From: Asterias amurensis
Taxonomy: Eukaryota; Echinodermata; Asteroidea; Forcipulatida; Asteriidae
Length of the DNA: 64,000 nucleotides
Reading direction: 5' to 3'
Assembly: GCF_032118995.1 (NCBI RefSeq)
Contig: NC_092665.1
Coordinates: forward strand, 17,008,012-17,072,011
In this document: positions 36,601 through 49,300 of the stretch, in pieces
How the letters are laid out: each line of letters begins with the position of its first letter
Numbering within the stretch: the first letter of the stretch is position 1
Position numbers and translations under genes: made by a program
The notes under the pieces: model-generated
Database searches by the model: none
Seen by the model: only the letters and a program-made list of their open reading frames with translations
Told to the model about the DNA's origin: nothing

Positions 36601-39600
36601 ATAAAGAGATTTTATGGACCCACCTGTAGCCAAGTATAGATGAGATAAAGGCTTGAAAACTAATCTATGTTTTGATGACATTGTTTTATTTTGCAGGCAT
36701 TAGTAAGTGGAGGTGTAGATTCTACTGTCTGTGCTGCACTGTTATCCAAGGTAGGGTTAGGGTTACGCTATTATCCAAGGTAAATGCAAGTACTAAGATA
36801 TTTCAACACTATTCAATGTCTGTCACTTTCATTGCAAGTCCATCAAACAACTTTCTATGTTTGCACAGTATGTTGATTATATGATTACTACTTATATGGT
36901 GTGCCCTTCCTACACACATATCTAAGATGCTTCTGCTATAAGATGAGGGAAATCTACATGGAGTTTCATGTTGGAGTCCAGTTGAGTACAATTCTTGTAT
37001 GAGTGTTGTGGTTTTTCTGCTGTTTTACCAACTTGGGCTGTTGATGAATCATAATTGATGTACACTTCTGTTTCCTAGGCGCTTGATGAGGATCAGGTAT
37101 TAGCAGTACATATTGATAATGGATTCATGCGCAAGAATGAGACGCAGAATGTACAGGAGTCACTTGAGAGAATAGGTCTCCATCTTAAAGGTAAAGTCTC
37201 TAGCATATCAGAAGTCATTTAAGAATTGGTGCTGCTAATCTCATCAATATGTCACTATTACTAATTACAAAAACGAACTTTAACTGTTTTAACTCAGCAT
37301 GCAATGAACCATCAATTTGTTTCATTTTCAATATTCTGCCCTAAGTGTGGCCGTATTCTTTGATGTGTTGTTACACCTTGCTGTCTACTTACTTAAATTT
37401 GGAGTTTATGTGATGAAGATGTAAAGCGAGCTAAATGAAATCTGTCTGTAACATTCGATACATAACCTAATATGTCTCAAGGCTCCAACTTGTGTCTTTT
37501 TGGATAAGTGAACTTTATTTCAATCACATACCGTTGAGTGTCTCAAAGGATACTTGGCTTTACAAAAATTGTTACGCCATTTTGACTCCGTTAAAATCCA
37601 ATAAATACCTACACAACTACACTATGTTCATATATCTTTGTATTGTTTTTTATTAGTTGTGAATGCATCCCAATCTTTCTACTGTGGCACAACAACCGTC
37701 CCAGTAAAGAAGAACGATCCCAAGTCTGCTAAGCGTACAACTAAGATGCTAAATACAACCAATGACCCAGAGGAGAAGAGACAGATTATTGGGGATACAT
37801 TTATGAGGATTGCTGAAGAAGTCTGTATGGAGTTGAACCTCAAACCAGAAGATACCATTTTAGCACAAGGTAAAAGTTGGAGATATAAGACAACATTGCA
37901 TCATATATCTACACAACACACAAAGGAGGATAGCATCCATCCTTTTAGTTTATTTTTTAGATCATTTGTTTTTGCTGGTGTCATGTATTAGACATTTTGT
38001 TTGTTCACAGGAACGTTGCGTCCAGATCTTATTGAGAGTGCATCCCACATGGCAAGCGGCAAAGCAGATGCAATTAAAACCCATCATAATGATACTGAGC
38101 TTGTTCGTCAGCTAAGACGTGAGGGACGCGTTGTTGAACCCTTGAAGGATTTCCATAAAGACGAAGTAAGAGCATTGGGAAGAGAGCTGGGGCTTCCTTG
38201 TGAATTAGTACAAAGACATCCTTTCCCTGGTAAGCAAAATAAGTGTTATTTTAGTTTATGTATTTATGAATATGGACAATATTAATGGATTAGTGGAACT
38301 AAAGAGATATTTCTGACAGTTTTGTAATTTATTTGTTACTAGGTCCTGGATTGGCAATTCGAGTCATCTGTGCTGATGAGCCCTACATGTGTAAAGACTT
38401 TGTTGAGACAAACTCTATTCTACACATCTTAGTAGATTACAATGCAGCAATTAAGAAGGTAAGGTTAATTGCTAAAAGGCAAGATTTTTGTTAATGCTTG
38501 TCATGTTTGTGGCAATGTCTGTTTGCAGTTTGTTCATCAACACCCTGGACTTGTATCTGTTGATTTATTTCAAGGGGTTTTATTCTAGTTACTTCTTTTC
38601 GTTAAATTCCTCTGAACAATCTTAAATAATATGTGATAAAAAATGTTGGTGTTCAGATGATCTCTACAACTTTCAGTTTTATTTTAAAGGAACACGTTGC
38701 CTTGGATCGGTCGAGTTGGTCTTTGAAAAGCGTTTGAAACTGTTTTTTATAAAATGCATATGGTTGGGAAGATGTAAAAGTAGTATACAATGATCCACAC
38801 AAACATGCCTCGAAATTGCACGGTTTTCCTTTTACCTTGTCGACTAACACGGTCGGCCATTTATGGGAGTCAAATTTTTGACTCCCATAAATGGCCGACC
38901 GTGTTAATTCGCACAGTAAAAGGAAAACCACGCAATTTCGAAGCAAACTTGTGTGGATCATTGTATTCTACTTTACAAACATCTTTTCAACCATATGCTT
39001 TTTATAAAAAACGGTTTCAAGCGCTTTTTATAGACCAACTCGTCCGATCCAAGGCAACGTGTTCCTTTAAAGAGGCAAATTTGTCATCACAGAGATGAAA
39101 GGCTTGGCCGTTGTCACGACCAGACCTTTAGATATCTAATTGAAATGATGTAGTCTGTAAAACCTATACAATGTAACATCCGCTACATTTAGGGAGCTTC
39201 GTTTCCACACCAAGAGGAACATTTTATTAATTTTTTAGGATTGTTTTTTTTTTGTATACAATCTGATTTATCTGTGTCATGCTTTATGGTGAATTGATCA
39301 TGTTTGTTTTGTGTTTTTCTAAGCAGCCTCATGCATTAATGGGTCGAGTTACATCTTCAATGTCCGATGAAGAACAAGCTTTACTCTGCTCCATAACATG
39401 CTCAGATCAGTACTGTGCAACCTTACTACCTATTAAATCGGTTGGCGTTCAGGTAAGTTAGTCACATCGACCCTATACTTTATGTTAAGGTATCTTATAA
39501 GATGCTCAGATCAGTACTGTGCAACCTTACTACCTATTAAATCTGTTGGCGTTCAGGTAAGCTAGTCACATCGACCCTATACTTTATGTTAAGGTATCTT

Positions 39601-42256
39601 ATAAGATGCTCAGATCAGTACTGTGCAACCTTACTACCTATCAAATCTGTTGGCGTTCAGGTAAGCTAGTCACATCGACCCTATACTTTATGTTATTATA
39701 AGATGCTCAGATCAGTACTGTGCAACCTTACTACCTATCAAATCTGTTGGCGTTCAGGTAAGCTAGTCACATCGACCCTATACTTTATGTTAAGGTATCT
39801 TATAACATGCTCAGATCAGTACTGTGCAACCTTACTACCTATCAAATCTGTTGGCGTTCAGGTAAGCTAGTCACATCGACCCTATACTTTATGTTAAGGT
39901 ATCTTATAAGATGCTCAGATCAGTACTGTGCAACCTTACTACCTATCAAATCTGTTGGCGTTCAGGTAAGCTAGTCACATCGACCCTATACTTTATGTTA
40001 AGGTATCTTATAAGATGCTCAGATCAGTACTGTGCAACCTTACTACCTATCAAATTGGTTGGTGTTCAGGTAAGCTAGTCACATCGACCCTATACTTTAT
40101 GTTAAGGTATCTTATAACATGCTCAGATCAGTACTGTGCAACCTTACTACCTATCAAATCTGTTGGCGTTCAGGTAAGCTAGTCACATCGACCCTATACT
40201 TTATGTTAAGGTATCTTATAAGATGCTCAGATCAGTACTGTGCAACCTTACTACCTATCAAATTGGTTGGTGTTTAGGTAAGCTAGTCACATCCGCCCTA
40301 TACTTTATGTTAGGTATCTTACATTACATGTATGTGAAAATCAGTGTGAGTGCCACTGCGAGATCTCAACTGGTGTGTTTTGTGCGTTAGAGAAATGAGA
40401 AGGAAGCTGGCTAAATTTGTTCATCAAGTTATTGTATTTTGAAGTGAATAAATAAGTAGAAAGATGTTAACTGTAATACAGTGAGGCAATATTATGTCAG
40501 CTGTTCATTTTATTTTTGGAGTGGGTAATTATATTTGAAGTTGGTTGATGTACCTTCATCACTATCAATTTGATTAGGAACTATTCCAGCATTCAGTGCA
40601 AGATTCCACTGTATAATGTCTGTAATGGAAAGTTTCTTATTTACCTTTATAGGGAGATGGAAGGACGTACAGTTACGTAGCTGGGATTAGTACTCGCTCA
40701 GATCCTGACTGGGAGAAACTCTTGCTACTTTCTAAGATGATCCCTAAAATATGTCATAATATCAACAGGTATGGTTAGAATCAGTAGTGATTAGCAAAAC
40801 TTTCAACAATCCTGTGTTATATAATAGATGTTAAATCGTGTGTTAGCTCTAGGTCCCCTTTTTTTTATTTATGTGGTTCCCATTTCTGACCATTCCAATG
40901 TTTGGCCTTTAAAACCAAAACCAAAACAAACCTGCCATCCTGCCTTGGATTTTGTTTAATTCAGTTTCAATAGAAGAAACCAAATCATGACTTGACCCAA
41001 GTGACTTGATGCTCCAACTCGACACAAATGACTCAACTACAACTCTGGTTATTTCATTCTAACATTGTCTACCTGTTTTCACTTCCTTTAGAGTTGTTTA
41101 CATTTTTGGTGCTCCAGTTGAGGATTCAATAACAGACGTTACCCCCACTCTGCTTACACCAGGTGTGCTGGGCACACTCCGACAAGCTGACCACTTAGCA
41201 CAAGCAGAACTTGTCCGAAGTGGTACGTTACCTTTTACTCAACTTAACTTGAATTGAGCTTATAAAAAACCTTTGCCAACATATTTTCATGTTTTTGACT
41301 TCTCTTCCTGTTCTGTAACTTTGTCCTGATGAATATTTGACAACTTCACATTTTTGTGTGTAACTTTGTTTCTTGTATCTAACCAATTAACAAATATATA
41401 CTTATTTTAGTGTTTTGTTTGGAATGTCATGAATTGAATGTATACTTGAAACATGTTATTTAGCTACTATGGTTCTATATATGGTTTGAGGCATTGCATG
41501 CTGAGGTACCAAATGAAATATATACTATTGTCCTACAAAGTCAAAGGGTAAATCGTAAATATATTTAAATAGCATTTACTTCTGTAGGTCTAGATATGCT
41601 TTCTTACTGATACTGTTATAATTATTATCGGAATATAGGTTTGCTATAATGCCAGTTCAAAAGTCATAGTTTCATTTTGTAAATTAAAAATTACTCTCAA
41701 ATTTGTTACTACACCAAATGATTTCTTCGTTTCAAATGAATTTGAGATTGAAACTACTTCTTCCAACTGCTTAGGCTATTACAACAAGATCAGCCAGATG
41801 CCGGTCATCCTAGTGCCTATTCATTTTGATCGCAGTCCCACAATGCATCAGCCTTCATGTCAACGAAGTATTGTTATACGAACATTCATCACAAATGACT
41901 TCATGACCGGGATACCAGCACAACCAGGGAAGCAGTTACCAGAAGAGGTATGAATCAAGAAACCCAAATCTATCATGTTCAATTGATTTTGATTTCTTTT
42001 AATAAGAATTATTGCTTTTAATTCTTAAATATGATTAAACTGTTCTTTTTGCTTAGGTCCGTTGATTATATATGTTTATTTATTGAATATTTGACATGTA
42101 CGAAGTGATTTTGTTTGACCTTTCCCAATTCCTCCTTTTTGTTTCCCCCTATAGGCTCTGAATAGAATAGTAGAGAGTGTGTTGACTGTACCAGGTATAT
42201 CCAGAGTTCTGTATGATCTGACAGCCAAGCCACCAGGGACAACAGAATGGGAGTAA
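33682..42256 (+). CDS. GMPS: GMP synthase (glutamine-hydrolysing), 685 aa
   Basis: Converts XMP to GMP using ATP and glutamine, the last step of de novo guanine nucleotide synthesis. Coding exons: 33682-33774, 34010-34101, 34542-34656, 35036-35133, 35965-36068, 36277-36470, 36697-36750, 37079-37190, 37657-37869, 38011-38229, 38343-38458, 39327-39452, 40653-40768, 41092-41222, 41775-41947, 42155-42256; all phases match. The N-terminal glutamine amidotransferase has its triad as C96 (GICYG), H182 and E184 (FHPEV). The ATP-pyrophosphatase P-loop is SGGVDS at 236-241. Downstream are [14 protein letters not shown] and [12 protein letters not shown]. The C-terminal dimerisation part ends in the conserved PPGTTEWE. 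Length is close to the human enzyme (693). The ATG lies 21 bases into its exon, so the first exon is untranslated. The donors of exons 7 (36750) and 12 (39452) are tandemly duplicated. Confidence 0.97.
34213..34371. repeat. 53-bp tandem repeat, three copies, GMPS intron
   Basis: Three adjacent 53-base copies beginning ATACCCGGTTCATTGCAGTA, with a few substitutions, in the intron after the second GMPS coding exon. It contains no exon sequence, unlike the arrays at the exon ends of this gene. Confidence 0.85.
36742..36782 (+). repeat. Duplicated splice donor at GMPS coding exon 7
   Basis: TTATCCAAGGTA, the exon end plus donor, recurs 29 bases downstream (36742-36753 and 36771-36782), with GTAGGGTTAGGGTTACGC between. 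Only the first donor keeps the frame into the next exon (GCGCTTGATGAG, phase 0). The second would add 29 bases. Confidence 0.75.
38688..39066. mobile_element. 379-bp palindromic MITE flanked by TTAA, GMPS intron
   Basis: Ends AGGAACACGTTGCCTTGGAT and its reverse complement, flanked by TTAA at 38684-38687 and 39067-39070. The arms pair over nearly the whole length, with a perfect inner stem around ATTTATGGGAGTCAAA (about 38859-38896). TTAA flanks suggest mobilisation by a piggyBac-type transposase; no transposase is encoded. Both strands show similar ORFs, which are simply the two arms read in opposite directions. I recall this family as abundant in sea star DNA. Confidence 0.85.
39401..40319 (+). 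repeat. 104-bp array copying the end of GMPS coding exon 12 with its splice donor
   Basis: The last 52 coding bases of the exon (39401-39452), its donor, and the next 52 intronic bases form a unit repeated eight more times (starts 39505, 39609, 39706, 39810, 39914, 40018, 40122, 40226). All are 104 bp apart except one 97-bp step. The first donor is GTAAGTTAG, the others GTAAGCTAG. Reading past the first donor meets TAG in frame within three codons. Copies starting at 40018 and 40226 share an AAATTGGTTGGTG variant, showing later block duplication. Confidence 0.93.
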
Positions 42257-43445
42257 TGACATTCTTGCCATCTGCAGGCTGTCATTCTACAGTCTGGTCA
42301 TAATTTGTAGTGTTGCGCTTTGTAGTGTTGCCATTCTGCAGTCCATATTCTGCAATTCAGCGTTCTTCAAAGTTGCATTTTTGCAACCTGGTGCTCTTTT
42401 GATTTTTAGTCCACAGTTTTGTGCAGACAGATTTTACTGAAAAGAATTGTTTCTACTCACTGACAGAAATAATCTTGGAGTTTATTGGAAAGTTAAAAGT
42501 AGCAGCTGTGTTAATTACATGTTTTTGAGTCACCTATTTTTGCTAGCAAATCAAGAGAAAAAAAAGGAAATGAGCCCATTTTTGACATTAAGCACTGGTA
42601 TGAAATGCACCATAAATATATGTTGATTTGCTTTGATATGTTGCAATCTGATTGGGTGGTGTATGTTTCAATTATCTCTTCCATTATTTCACTTCAGAGA
42701 TACTGGTAGTATGACATCAGTGCATATTATTGTTTCAGAGCCAGTACTTCATGGAGGCAATAATTACCTCCATGTATTTGTCATTGCGTTGATGCCTCTT
42801 GAAAGGGGCCTGCATATGTGAATGTCCATAATAGAGCTGTCCTTTACTAAAGAAAAGCTGCTTTGCCATGACAGAAAGTGTCGGGCCTGAAGACTATTCT
42901 AGATCTGGGTTGAACCTTCGGGCAATTTAATCCTTTTAAAAAGCAAAGTATTTCATTTGAAATTTGACTATTTTTCTACGATTTAGCAAGCTTTTACGAT
43001 TTAGCAGCTCTTTAGCGGAACTGTTGATCATGTACATAATGTTTTGAATAGGCTTCCTAAGGGAAATTATACAGATGGCTGTAATGAGGGTAAGATACTG
43101 AAATAATTTAGTTTATCGATACAAAAATTAAAAATATTATTTGATCAAGCAAGTTGTGCAAAACAATATTCAAAAACACCCCTTGAAGTAAATAAAAATT
43201 TCCACCGAATTGAAATGTTAAGAATTACCAAAATGCTTAACCCTCGGCCTGAATTACATACATTCAAATTCAATGAAAAAATATTGGCATCAGTGTTCTT
43301 TTAATTTGATGAAATTATTTTGTTATTTTGTGATTTAATAATATTATTTGTTAATGCATTATTTTGCAAACGTCATGGGAAAAACTGTTTAATTATGTCT
43401 TAACTGCAATGTTTTATACACATTTTTAAAACGATTTGTCAAAAC

Positions 43446-43645
43446 AGAGACGTTGTTTAACGTTGTGTGTTTGCTGGGTTACAATTTGTCTGGTAAGAGA
43501 CGTTGTTTAACGTTGTGTGTTTGCTGGGTTACAATTTGTCTGTTAAGAGACGTTGTTTAACGTTGTGTGTTTGCTGGGTTACAATTTGTCTGGTAAGAGA
43601 CATTGTTTAACGTTGTGTGTTTGCTGGGTTACAATTTGTCTGGTA
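43446..43645. repeat. 50-bp tandem repeat, four copies, GMPS 3' UTR
   Basis: Four nearly identical 50-base units beginning AGAGACGTTGTTTAACGTTG. Each contains the inverted pair GTTGTTTAACGTTGTG, which may form a small stem. The copies differ at only one or two positions, so the array is recent. Confidence 0.9.
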
Positions 43646-44529
43646 AGACATTTACATTAATTTTGTGTTGCACCAGATGTTCGGAATAAGTTGTTCTTGA
43701 AGATTTATTTTCCACTAATGAATCTAGCAGGTTTTTTTTTCCTGAAAACATAAAGGGATTTTATGCAAAGAAATATCCTTGGTTGGCAGTTAATGTTGTG
43801 CTTCATTCTTGTGATGTTTTTTTGTTTTTTTGTCTTTCAATTTCTTGATAGCAACTTTGAATTTAAATGTAATGATAATTTGTTTTGCCTGCTTCATTTG
43901 ATTGTGGTGTGTTTAATATGTCAGAGTGATTTGTTTTTGTGTTTGCTCAGTTTATTCCCAAGGGTTAAATCTTCAGATTATGTCATATTTCTTAGAATTA
44001 CGGGGTTAAGATGGAAAACAATTTATGTACAACTATCTGAAACTTGTTAAACGTGGACTTGGAGTACCAGCCTTGCCCGTCTGCAGGGTGTTTTGAAATA
44101 GCTTGCCTTCAACTATAGTGTTTTAATTGCAATGTAACCCTAAAGTTGACAACATATTTTCACAGGTTGGTTACTTGGTGTTTTTGAAAGTAGGGGATTT
44201 GGAGCAAATTTACCCATCAGAAAGACCATGATGTCTCTGCCTTTAACTTGTAAGTAGCTCAAAAAGTCATTTTGTTTGCATTTAAGGGAAGAGATACATT
44301 ATGGCAGCCAAGTTACCATATGGTTAATGTTAGTTGTCACAAATGCAAGCGGGGAGATGTCCAACAATTGTGATTTTACAATTGTACAACTGAATTAATT
44401 TGATCTGAATAGTGTATCCAAAGTTTGAATTTTGTACATAATATATTGTGACAATATTAGTGTCTCATTTGGAGGAGTGTTTTATGTGCCTTTTACAGGT
44501 TGCATCACTATTAAAAATGACAGTTTTGC

Positions 44530-44535
44530 AATAAA
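44530..44535 (+). terminator. Polyadenylation signal of GMPS
   Basis: AATAAA on the plus strand, followed by a GT-rich segment (AATGTGTC...GTATGTTGTG). It is the last plus-strand signal before the PPP1R7 3' end. Confidence 0.5.
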
Positions 44536-44574
44536 ACAACAAAATTAAACAAAATGTGTCTAGACAATCCAGAG

Positions 44575-46334
44575 TATGTTGTGATTAAACAATTTATTTT
44601 ACAAAGTGTATTAACTTTATAATTCAACATACTGTTTACATAACAATTGTATGTACATTCAGGTTCAATCAACGCCTACATACTACACTGGAACACCCCC
44701 CTCCCCCTCCATGTACATGTATTTATACAGCAATGTTGTATGTTACGATTCAGTTTTACAACCTCTTTGTTCTGGTTGGACTTGTAACAACACATTGTGA
44801 ACATTCTGAACCAAGACTAAGTTTCATCTATTACAAAACACTCTGTCCACCACTGGTGGACTACCACTAGCTCATCGGAGTTACAGCGCGATATCTTGCT
44901 TCAAGAGTACTAAGAATATAGAGACACACTGTAAAACCATTGAAAGACTGACTACTTAATGGACAATCAAGTGGCTACATATTATGCGATCTTCACTCAA
45001 GAAAGCTGTTAAATATATGTTTATCTAAAAGTATATAAACTTCAAACAGTTACAATCCTTTTTAGTTTGTCTACCAAAAGTTGTGTATTTCTGTTGGCAG
45101 ACCATTAACTATTAATAAGTATTCTTATACCCTAAAATGTTCCTTCAAGATAAGTCCTTATGGTTAATAAATTGCTCCATGGTTTTAAGAGTTGTGGATT
45201 GACAGCTCAGACAAATCAATCATACTTTGAGTTAGGCTGGGCATTTCAATATTATTAACGGCAACCATGGAACTACTGTGCATTGTAACAGGCAATGGCA
45301 TGCATACAATTGAATTGTTAAGTACATTATAAGCAACACTCTAAAAACCAGCCTACCATTTGTACATGTTTAACTTCTCTGAGCTACTCCAGACGTGTGT
45401 GCTAGCATTGCTCTATTTTTGCATGGAAGGTACTACACATGTAGTTGCACATAATAAATCCTAACATTAGTTTCTATTTAATTGTTCATTTTTAGAACAA
45501 CACATGGAAATGAATTCATTCAAAATTTCAGAAATCACAAGGAAATGTAAATTTGTTGCAAGTGGTTTACAAAAGCCAAATGTCACTTAGCCCTGGTAGG
45601 ACTTCAGTGTGACTGCAACAGAGAAAACCAATCTGGGCTAAAAGTCACACATATAATTCCATTTCATTGTTAATTCTAATTATGTGAAGTAAAAAAGGCA
45701 ATGGCTGATGAACTGGTTTAGTTCTAAAAGATAACATTAATCTGTTGGCATTAATTCTACAATTTCTGACAGAAAATATACTGGCAGATCTATATTATAT
45801 ATACAAGGCTAACATTAACCTTTGTTATAGCTTGATAACAAATTGAGAAGTTTTGTTGGTTGAGACCAATGTGATACATATAGACGCATGTTCCATGGCC
45901 AATGTTTGAAGATGACAACAAAACTGCAAGAGGAATAATAATGTTACCAAGGTATAACAAAACAATTGTCCCGCACTGTGATGGACCAATGGCCCCCTGA
46001 GTCCAGTACAAATAACTCAAAACTATACTTTAATAAATTGTTTGGGTTGAACCCTTTTTCTTTATAATTTTAAACCACACTTCTGAGTTGTTTGCTACCC
46101 ACAAACAGTAAATCACTCGGAACATAAATTTGCTTAGCACTTTGAACAAACTCTTGCTTCACAGAAACAGGATACCCGCCTATATTCCAAGTAATATACG
46201 CCACTTTTAGGATTCCCTGCTCCTTTTGCATGTACTTTATGACTTGGTTTATTTGTAAGCTTTTTTTTCTTCTGTTGGACAACTTTACTGAAACTACCCT
46301 GTCAATCTTCGAAACATCAAACAAAACTCTGTTC
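44575..46334 (-). other. PPP1R7 3' untranslated region
   Basis: About 1.75 kb from the stop codon to the likely poly(A) site. Minus-strand ORFs in it (61-76 codons) have no features of real exons. Nothing else was recognised. Confidence 0.55.
44593..44598 (-). terminator. Polyadenylation signal of PPP1R7
   Basis: AATAAA on the minus strand. Its expected cleavage site falls around 44570-44580, almost touching the predicted GMPS cleavage site. Confidence 0.45.
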
Positions 46335-49300
46335 TTATCTTGTAAAGGTTGCATCAATTTGCGTCAATGAAGGAAGTGTTAACTTGATCTTCTTTCGATA
46401 CATTGGATCTTTAGCTATAGGGTTATGCTCAAAGTATACTGTCTGTAGCTTTGTTGCATTCTTCAGTTGCTCAATGTCAGACCAATGATCAAGCTGATTA
46501 CCATTGAACTGTAAAAATAAACGACAGTCATTTATAAGGCATTAGTTCATAACATAATCAACATTACTGGATGCAGGACATAATGATATTGCCAAACCTG
46601 TGTTCTCTATAAAACTATCGTACATTGGTGCAGACTTAACATAAATGTTTGTTTAAAATGAGTTTTTTAATTTTGATAGGTTGTATTGTTCAGTATGTAC
46701 ATTACAATGATTGGAAAGTTAAATATCAGTAACTCTTCTTACCCAAAACTCTTCAAGATTTGTTAGATGGCCGACATTCTCAATTCGAGAAATCCGATTA
46801 CTGGCAAGATCTAATGTGGTTAAATTCACCTGAACAAAAATGGAATGAAAAAAAAAATAATAACAATAATTATATGTATAAATCAGCTAAGTTAAACAAA
46901 AAACAACTATTAATATCAGATCTGGTCATCCCAAAGTACAAGCTCTCTTTTTTCTGACACTCACTTCCGGAAATTAAACATTGACAAAACATTTGACTTG
47001 TAAATGTGTGGCAAGTACTGGTTCATACCTATGATGTCTGAACCAATCTTTAGTTCATGTGTTGTTTTAGTCTAGCCTTTACCAGACTCACTTTCTAGAC
47101 TCAATTTTGTCAGAAAACTCATGTTGTTTTGTTCTTTCTACCCTAACCAGACCCTAACCTTATTGTCTTTATCTACTTACATTACATTGAAGATTTTCTA
47201 GTTTCTGAATTCCATTATGGCTGATGTAAAGTTCCTCTAAACTCTCTAATTCATCAAGACCTTCAAGCTTGGTGATTCTGTTGCTCTGTAAAACATGGCA
47301 ATCAAGTAGTCAAGTTAACCAATTATTTAATAATTCATTTGTATTTGTTGTTTACACATTCAACAGCGCAAGCGCCAATAACAGGATGGTGAATAGGACA
47401 TGTGGGAGGAAAACTTAAATGGGTGAAACTAACGCAGCCAGGTCGGGACTGAAAAACTAATCCACATCGAACCAGGGTGAAAGGCAGGGGGCAAAAAACA
47501 CTGGGCCAACTTGAGTTATACATGTGCATACATGTACAATGGAGGTTGCCAAAGTTCTCCACCATTATACAAATTGTTGCCTATTATTTTCTTCTGTCCA
47601 ACCTTAACTGGTACTCAAGATATTGTCGAAATGAACAGAAAGAAATCAAATGTCGTTTAGAGTTTTTGTTACTACCATGCTTTCTGCAGTGTAAATATTC
47701 TTCTACTGTACATACCTGTATACTCAGAACTTTCAGCTTTTTGAGAGGACCCAAATTTTCTAACTTGCTGATCTTGTTCTTGCCCACAAAGAGACTCTCA
47801 AGGTTCACTAATGAATCAAAATTCTCTAGTTTCTACAAGTAAAAACCAATCATACAATAATTGTTAAGATCAAATCCAAAGGGCACTACAATCAATAATG
47901 ACATACCAGATTACTCTTAGACATGCTAGACAAGAACACAGAATTTCCAACACCTATCAAACTGTTCTGGAAATGTATTCATTCAGTTATTTCAGTTTTT
48001 TTCTTAGTATCTTTCATCCATTCATTCTCAATGATAAGAACCAGAAGATGGTCTTTCTTTCAAGATTTAAAAATTTATTTGAATGTAAATTGGAATCGAC
48101 ACATCACATACCACAATCCGATTGTCACCAAGTTCCAACATTGTCAATTGGCTCAAGTTAGAGAGACTTCTGATGGATGAAATCTTGTTGTGAATTACAA
48201 ACAACTTCTGAAGATTTACAAGGGTGTCAAGATGTTCAAGCTTTCTTATCTTGTTGAACGATAGGTCCAGTATCCTGCAATTAGCATACAAACAATTGGT
48301 ACTTATTTATATATTTTTATTATTGATTCTTTCCTTTCTAAATGAAAGACTTGTGTTGATATTAAAGAACAGAATTGTACCTGCTGCTCAGCTGAAGTAT
48401 TGATTCCACCCATGGGTTAAAACTGAGATATGATGATTATTTTTTTAAAATATAACTGGGAGAACAAACTACGAACCACCCTGACAAATCAAGCTTGATC
48501 AATGCATGGCATGGTCACATTATTATACCATTGAGTTAGTTAAGGTTGACATACGTTAAGTTGACAAGTGTCTCAAGGTTTTCAATCTTAGTGAGAGCGT
48601 TGTCGTAAACATCCAGCTCAGTCAGAGTTGTTAACCCTTCTAGATTCTCCAACTTCTTGATGAGATTCTGACGCAAACATAATGTCTGTGGATTGTAAAC
48701 AAATTATTTGAACCAAGAGATCGTTTTTTTTTTCAACTGGGAAAGTATTCAACAACATACAATTTAACATGTACAGTATTATACCATTTGGAAATGTTGT
48801 TACGTTATTTAGTGTGGATAAATCCAACTCCAATAAACCACAAATTATACTTTGTAATAATTTTGTCATTTAACTTAAGTGTTGCCCTTGATAAATCAGG
48901 AAGACCAAGACCGTTAACAGCTCAGTTTTGTGAAAACATACCTCAATTTGTGTAAGTTTTTCAAATCCTTCAATTTTCTCAATGCGTCTATGGTTTAGAT
49001 CCACATCCTGCAGGGGTGTAATAAATAAAAATATAGTCAGTGAACAAACATTTTGTAATAATTGCAGTTTTCAACAAACTGTTTAATTGTGTGAACAAAC
49101 TTAGTTAAACGTTGTCCAGTCCAAACTTCCTCTCTCAAAAAGTTGACAAGTGTTGATGTGACAATTTATAAAATAATAACTATTTGTTGTAAGTTGAGTG
49201 TGAGCACTATGTCTTGGGAATACTTTGAAATCAAGCCAATAGATATGCATATTACCAAATCATCAGGGTTAAGATCTATAGGAGGTAAATTCCTAGGAGG

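Larger units (their letters stand above)
42257..44552 (+). other. GMPS 3' untranslated region
   Basis: About 2.3 kb between the stop codon and the likely poly(A) site. It is T-rich with no supportable coding exon; the 95-codon ORF at 43763-44050 is low-complexity and hydrophobic by base bias. It holds a 50-bp tandem repeat. It ends at an AATAAA only some 60 bp from the opposing signal of PPP1R7. Confidence 0.6.

Noticed and set aside
36751-36768. GTAGGGTTAGGGTTACG as an internal telomere repeat
   Set aside because: Only two TTAGGG units, readily explained as filler within a small duplication; too short for an interstitial telomere tract.
38653-39098. Pair of near-identical ORFs on opposite strands
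   Set aside because: They come from the arms of the TTAA-flanked palindrome in a GMPS intron.
39453-40319. Repeated exon ends as true alternative exons of GMPS
   Set aside because: The unit is 104 nt, not a multiple of three, and read-through hits a stop within three codons; no copy has a convincing acceptor.
43763-44050. 95-codon hydrophobic ORF after GMPS
   Set aside because: Phe/Leu/Cys richness follows from the T-rich strand of the 3' untranslated region; no other coding signs.
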